Part shown: positions 59,606 through 64,000 of the stretch, piece after piece
How the letters are laid out: each line of letters opens with the position of its first letter
Position numbering within the stretch: position 1 is the stretch's first letter
Assembly: GCA_023634235.1 (NCBI GenBank)
Contig: JAMKCF010000013.1
Span: 14,075,705-14,139,704 of the forward strand
Direction: 5' to 3'
Source of the DNA: Pisaster brevispinus
Lineage: Eukaryota > Echinodermata > Asteroidea > Forcipulatida > Asteriidae
Length of the DNA stretch: 64,000 nucleotides
The notes under the pieces: generated by a model
Told to the model about the DNA's origin: nothing
The model's input: the letters and a program-made list of their open reading frames with translations, nothing else
Databases searched by the model: none
Translations under genes and position numbers: made by a program

Positions 59606-59774
59606 AGACCTTTATGCACATGACGTCACATGAGTAGAGCGCCCTCGTTAAAAAAGGGGGTTCTTGTTAATTGGCCTATCATATGCGCCGCGCGTACAAG
59701 CCCGTACTCTTCCATAACTTCATCATCGGTTTGCCCACAAGATGGCGGCCGGATAACGTCATTGCATCAGGTCT
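59606..59774. repeat. GACGTCA element, copy 3 (most complete)
   Basis: AGACCTTTATGCACATGACGT on the left is inverted on the right as AACGTCATTGCATCAGGTCT. The inside has GAGCGCCCTC and CAAGATGGCGGCC. The inverted ends are well enough kept to call a MITE. Confidence 0.75.
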
Positions 59775-59799
59775 ATTGATATGATATTTTTTTTAAAAG

Positions 59800-62480
59800 T
59801 CAACCACTGATTGTCGGTTTAAAACAATGTCAAATTCAAGCCGCACAAGGTGAGGGTCAATACACAAAGCTGCATATGACGCTTAAAAATGATTTTGCTT
59901 AGCCGGGAACCAGTCTCGCCAACTATGGCATGATTTCGGCTGGAAACCAAGTTCTTGTTCAATAAAACTATTATTCTATGCTAAACAAATGCGTATGCCA
60001 TGCAGTTTCGTACAGTATGGCACCTCTAATCACCTTGTTCTCAAAACATTTCAGGCAATTATACCATCATGACCAATAGAGGCGCCCTGCCTAAAAAAAA
60101 GGTGACATTTACACAACCGTCTCAATTCTTGGAGAAAAAAAAACCTCATTTGACCTACGCCATTTTTAAGCACCCTACTTTTTGCACTATATTGACAGAA
60201 ATTGTGTATAGTAAAGAAGCTTAATACATACACGTTGCATGTACGATGAAAATTGTTGCCAATCATTTTCGAAACAGTATAACTGAATGAAAACTGTCCG
60301 ATTGGACAGAGGGTTATTTGGATCTTATACTGAAGCCACTTTGTCACCATGTTGCCACTCTGCTCAACGGGCGCACAACTGTGTGCGCTAATGTGGGAAT
60401 TATTTCCCAGCGTTCGAACATTCTTTGCCGTAACTATCTATTACGTGTAGAGTGGTGCAATGGCGACACGGCGGCTACACTACTCTGTTGGCGACCATGC
60501 TAACCCCTCTGCTCAATCGGTATGGGGTTATGATTATTAAATGCCATTACTGTTAATTATTTACTTGACTTAATGATGGACTTATTAATTATACATTAAA
60601 TCAAAACATTGCTGGAATTTGTCCACTCACAGACGAGGTTTGGAAACATTACGGTTTTGAGAACCACGGACAGAACGCGGCCACCTAAAACAAACTACTG
60701 GTTCGATCCCAAACCTAGTTGGCTGGTGATGTTTCCACACAGTTAAAACCACCTAAGTAAACGGGAAAAAAATACATTCCTTTCAGTAAATAGGCCATTT
60801 TGGGCTCCCTTACAATAGTGGAGCACTTATTCATTACGTAACTCGCCTTTGTCACACGAAGCAATTTGCATGATAAGGCAACTTGTTGGATGCAATCAAC
60901 TGCACGCAACGGCACAAGAACTAATTTCCAAACAGAGTCCGGAAACTGAAATGTGAGTTTCGTTTCTTCTTGGAGAGTGCCTGTGACCGGTCGCCTGTAA
61001 ATATCTCGTGTGGCGTACGCTGTTAGAGTGGCATTGAAGGTAAACAATTGTAACTAAATAGCTTCTATTGCACGAATTATTTATGAATAGATTTGAATAA
61101 GTATACTGTTGTACTCAAAACATTATTGACAATGTAAACAAAATCTGACCATTTTTCGTATTCACTGTGTGTGAACACATTATCTGTTGATTCTAATTAA
61201 CATTGATTTCTGAATAAATCCATACAATTAATTAACTCTGCTGAGAATTTGCTCAATTTTAAGGGTTATGCTATACTCACGCTCTTTCTTTTATTTGCAA
61301 AATAAAAATGAGACCAATTGTTTAAAAAAGTAAAAACAACAATTTGCCTTTGAAGTTGATGTTAGTTTAAATCGTCATTGATTCCCCCCTGTTTTACATC
61401 AGTTACTTAAAATACGAATCGTAAATTGTGTTTTACAATAAAATTATGCTGTAGCTATTCAAAATGAAATAACACTGTATGTTTGTTTTGTTTCTCGGTG
61501 ACGTGGAGATGTTATAGGGTTTCCCGGCCAACTTCGAGACAAACACATTTAACTTAATACCGGCTCATTCAATTTCGTTGCATCAGCATTCAACAGTCAA
61601 AAGAAATAGTTAAGCGTGAACAGTTTATCATCTTATTGGTCAAACATTATTGGTCTAAATCCTGAGGTCGCAAAGATCATTCCAATCCAGCGGCAAGCTT
61701 AACCTGGCGAGACCCTCTCGGTCCCTAATTGGGTGTCCGTTTTTAATTAAACAGTCAGTACTCCACCCATTTTTAGCCTAAGAGGGTGTTCAACCGATCA
61801 ATTCAACTGAAGCCCAGTGAAAGTGTAGACTTGCATGTATAAATGAAATAGAATGACTAAAACGAATCTGATTGAGAACGACGAATTATTACTTGTGAAC
61901 GAAAACGACATTGAATTGAATGCAATAGTATCTCAAAAGAAATGCTATAAGGGATCGGACCAAGTGAAAACAAAAGAAAGAAAAAAAATGTGGGAATGCG
62001 AATGTGAGTTAACTTAATTGATTTATTATTTTGCTGAAATTGACCAAGAGAACCCTTGCCCATTATTATATATTTTGTTTTTTATAGTTTTTATTTTTCT
62101 GTTAAGGAAGTGCAATATTTTTTAGAGATATTTCCGTTAAGATTACGCCAAACACAATCATTCTTCGTATTCTCAAATTTTAGGCCTACCTCTACGAAAA
62201 TGGGTGCTGATTTTGAAACTGTTTGATTCAGTATAGTTGAGGTTTTTTTTAAGTCATCTGTTATTTTTGCTTTCAAAATAGTGAACTTTACATGCTGTGG
62301 TAATATGGAAATTGTTGGGGGAAATTTAAGTGATGGGGAATCTACACTTGGTATTCTTAAAATCTAAACTGTCTACGGTACACAACGCATTATGTGAGTT
62401 ATGTATGGAATTGCACGTGACAGTACATTGATAAAGGAACAGCTAAGTGAGAATTAATGCACTATTTGCTGAATAGCCAT
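59800..62480. other. Stretch without recognisable genes
   Basis: AT-rich non-coding sequence. The 110-codon minus frame (60715-61047) and 99-codon minus frame (60051-60350) lack recognisable motifs. Confidence 0.45.
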
Positions 62481-62570
62481 CAAAAAGCTTATGCGCATGA
62501 CTCCTTATTTGAGTAGGGCGCCCTCGCCTAGAGGTCAAGACTTGAGACGAAGCCGGAGGGGCGTTTTTGA

Positions 62571-62704
62571 AAGGTTGCATTGCTTCTGACTGGCACCCCG
62601 AACAAGGATATTGACAAAACAGAGGGAGACCGCCATTATAGGGCTAGATAGCTCAGTTCGCACGTTAATCTGGAGGCCGTCGGCTCAAATCCCACTCTAG
62701 TCAA
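62571..62704 (+). mobile_element. tRNA-headed SINE, family 2, copy 3
   Basis: AAGGTTGCATTGCTTCTGAC, GGCACCCCGAACAAGGATAT and GGGAGACCGCCATTATAGGG precede TAGATAGCTCAGTTCG (A-box), CACGTTAATCTGGAGG and GGCTCAAATCC (B-box), ending CTCTAGTCAA. A GGGCGCCCTCG fragment of the GACGTCA element is just upstream (about 62490-62530). Confidence 0.8.
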
Positions 62705-62827
62705 TTTTTCTTTGTTTAACCCCAAATTATTAAAAGTTTTCCCAGTCAGTTTTGATATTACATAAATAATATAATAACAAAGCTTAGAACATAATTGTAG
62801 CGTTAAAAAGCTCAGTTAAAAATTAAC

Positions 62828-62930
62828 GGGGTACCAGTCTGGTAGTTACATCCTCTTTGCCTTGCCGCAAATTTCTGCTGAGCAAGTTAAAACGTAACTA
62901 GCTCAGCAGAAACTGCCTTAGAAGTTGGCC
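62828..62930. repeat. Remnant of the CTTAGCA-type element
   Basis: GGTACCAGTCTGGTAG, TTCTGCTGAGCAAG and GCTCAGCAGAAACTG recall the inner part of the copy at 43265-43440. Confidence 0.45.
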
Positions 62931-62934
62931 CTGA

Positions 62935-64000
62935 ACGTGTTTTAAAGAGTGCGTATAGAGGGCGCTACTTAAAGTTGTCGTGACGAGAGTCTGAAGCGGG
63001 CAAGATGATCACCAAAGTTAAGTACCTTTTTTAAGCACTGCGAAGAAATGATTTATCAATTTTTAAGAAATTATTTAGGAAAAACAAAATAATTGTCTGT
63101 AGCACAGGTGTCAAAGAAACAGACGAAGTTGGTTTCAAACTGAAACCGTGTACTGATTATGAATTTCAAATAAAAACTGACGTTTCGTCCCTAATATTAA
63201 GGCAGGGTCTTCCTTGAGATTCCCCTCGTACCGCTCAGTGTCCACGAACGTCAGGACACCCTTTTTATCACAGATCATTATTTTGAGTGGGTAAAAGCAA
63301 ATACCCCCAAAAATTCTCTTTTTTGTTACGACGGTTCTCACATTCTCAAGATGGCATATTATGACAGATAGGCCAAATTGAAGAAAGTGCACAAAATCTC
63401 GGCCAAAATGAAACCATTTTCACGTTGTTATCACGTGGATAAACGTGACCCACTCGCAGCTGTGATATCTTCCCAATCGTTTATGAAATACATTTTCGCT
63501 CACGTTTTTCTGCTATTACAGTAAGCACAAAAAATGTGCTTACCGGTAAACAGTTTTCCTACAATTTTTGTTTATTGATGACTTGTTTACTAAGTGTGCT
63601 CACATGTAATGGCCTTATGACAAACAACTCACGTGGTGTATTTTGAATTTTAATAACAATTTCTTTTATTTACTTATTTATTATTTTTATTAAATGTCTT
63701 TACAATTATTTATTAATGTAATAACATTCAGTTAAAATTCAAATATTATTTGGTCGTAGAGTTCACTTGCTTTTTATCCTGGTTGAGAAGCTAATAATGT
63801 TGTTTTTTTAACCCAACTGTGGTGTATTTGAAAAATGAAACTTCCTAAGATCCATGTTTAAGAAAAGGTAAATATTAACGGGAATTATAAAATTAGTAAA
63901 TCGAGCAGATTGGTTGAAGTATCAACTTGTAGACAAGACCAACTGTTATCATTTGTTAATATAAAATGAAACTTATTCATCCTTTTATATTTATTTTATC
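62935..64000. other. Right-hand end without recognisable genes
   Basis: AT-rich, non-coding sequence. A small imperfect hairpin (CAGTAAGCACAAAAAATGTGCTTACCG) is near 63520-63546. No exon could be supported. Confidence 0.45.

Overview
The window looks like nuclear DNA of a marine invertebrate, most likely an echinoderm and probably a sea star. It is AT-rich and intron-rich, has no bacterial gene organisation, and is packed with short non-coding repeats: tRNA-headed SINEs, foldback elements and MITE-like elements flanked by TTAA, and many microsatellites. Several repeats resemble ones I associate with forcipulate sea star genomes: the GGGTCA repeats, elements carrying a CTGAGAAACG...CGTTTCTCAG palindrome, and elements with CTTAGCA-like ends. 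This placement rests on memory of repeat style, not on a search. None of the long open reading frames looks like a conserved protein; the longest fall in repeats or low-complexity DNA.

One split gene can be rebuilt with good support on the + strand, from about 32.46 kb to 58.84 kb. It has a TATA-box promoter (TATAAAAG at 32459), a non-coding first exon ending at 32647, a 67-nt signal-peptide exon (40734-40800), and three tiny exons of 45, 33 and 45 nt (50762-50806, 52228-52260, 56263-56307). The last exon starts at 58600, stops at 58760 and has AATAAA at 58815. All four introns inside the coding sequence are phase 1 and all internal exon lengths are multiples of three, so any internal exon can be skipped without a frameshift. 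The predicted product is a 116-residue secreted precursor with a signal peptide, a furin-type RAKR site at the exon 3/4 boundary, and a cysteine-rich C-terminal part with nine cysteines. Eight of these fall into four tandem units of about 11 residues, three of them strictly C-x3-C-x6. I do not recognise the family. The architecture resembles the micro-exon genes of schistosomes, and this is the main candidate for an undescribed system.

Layout: 0-17 kb is gene-poor DNA with a 191-bp perfect-armed hairpin element at 221-411, a GTTTG minisatellite at 9.4-9.7 kb, a complete SINE at 14.1-14.5 kb, and two weak exon candidates (632-775 + and 12989-13181 -). 17.4-19.65 kb is one large element full of ACGTTGT motifs with inverted ends. 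19.8-28 kb is a dense cluster of SINE, TTAA-flanked and foldback elements, with a 300-bp (GTT)n tract and a weak minus-strand exon candidate at 21.4 kb. 28-32.4 kb is mixed, partly GC-richer, upstream of the promoter. 32.4-58.9 kb is the micro-exon gene, with introns holding more repeats. 59-64 kb is non-coding with a few repeats.
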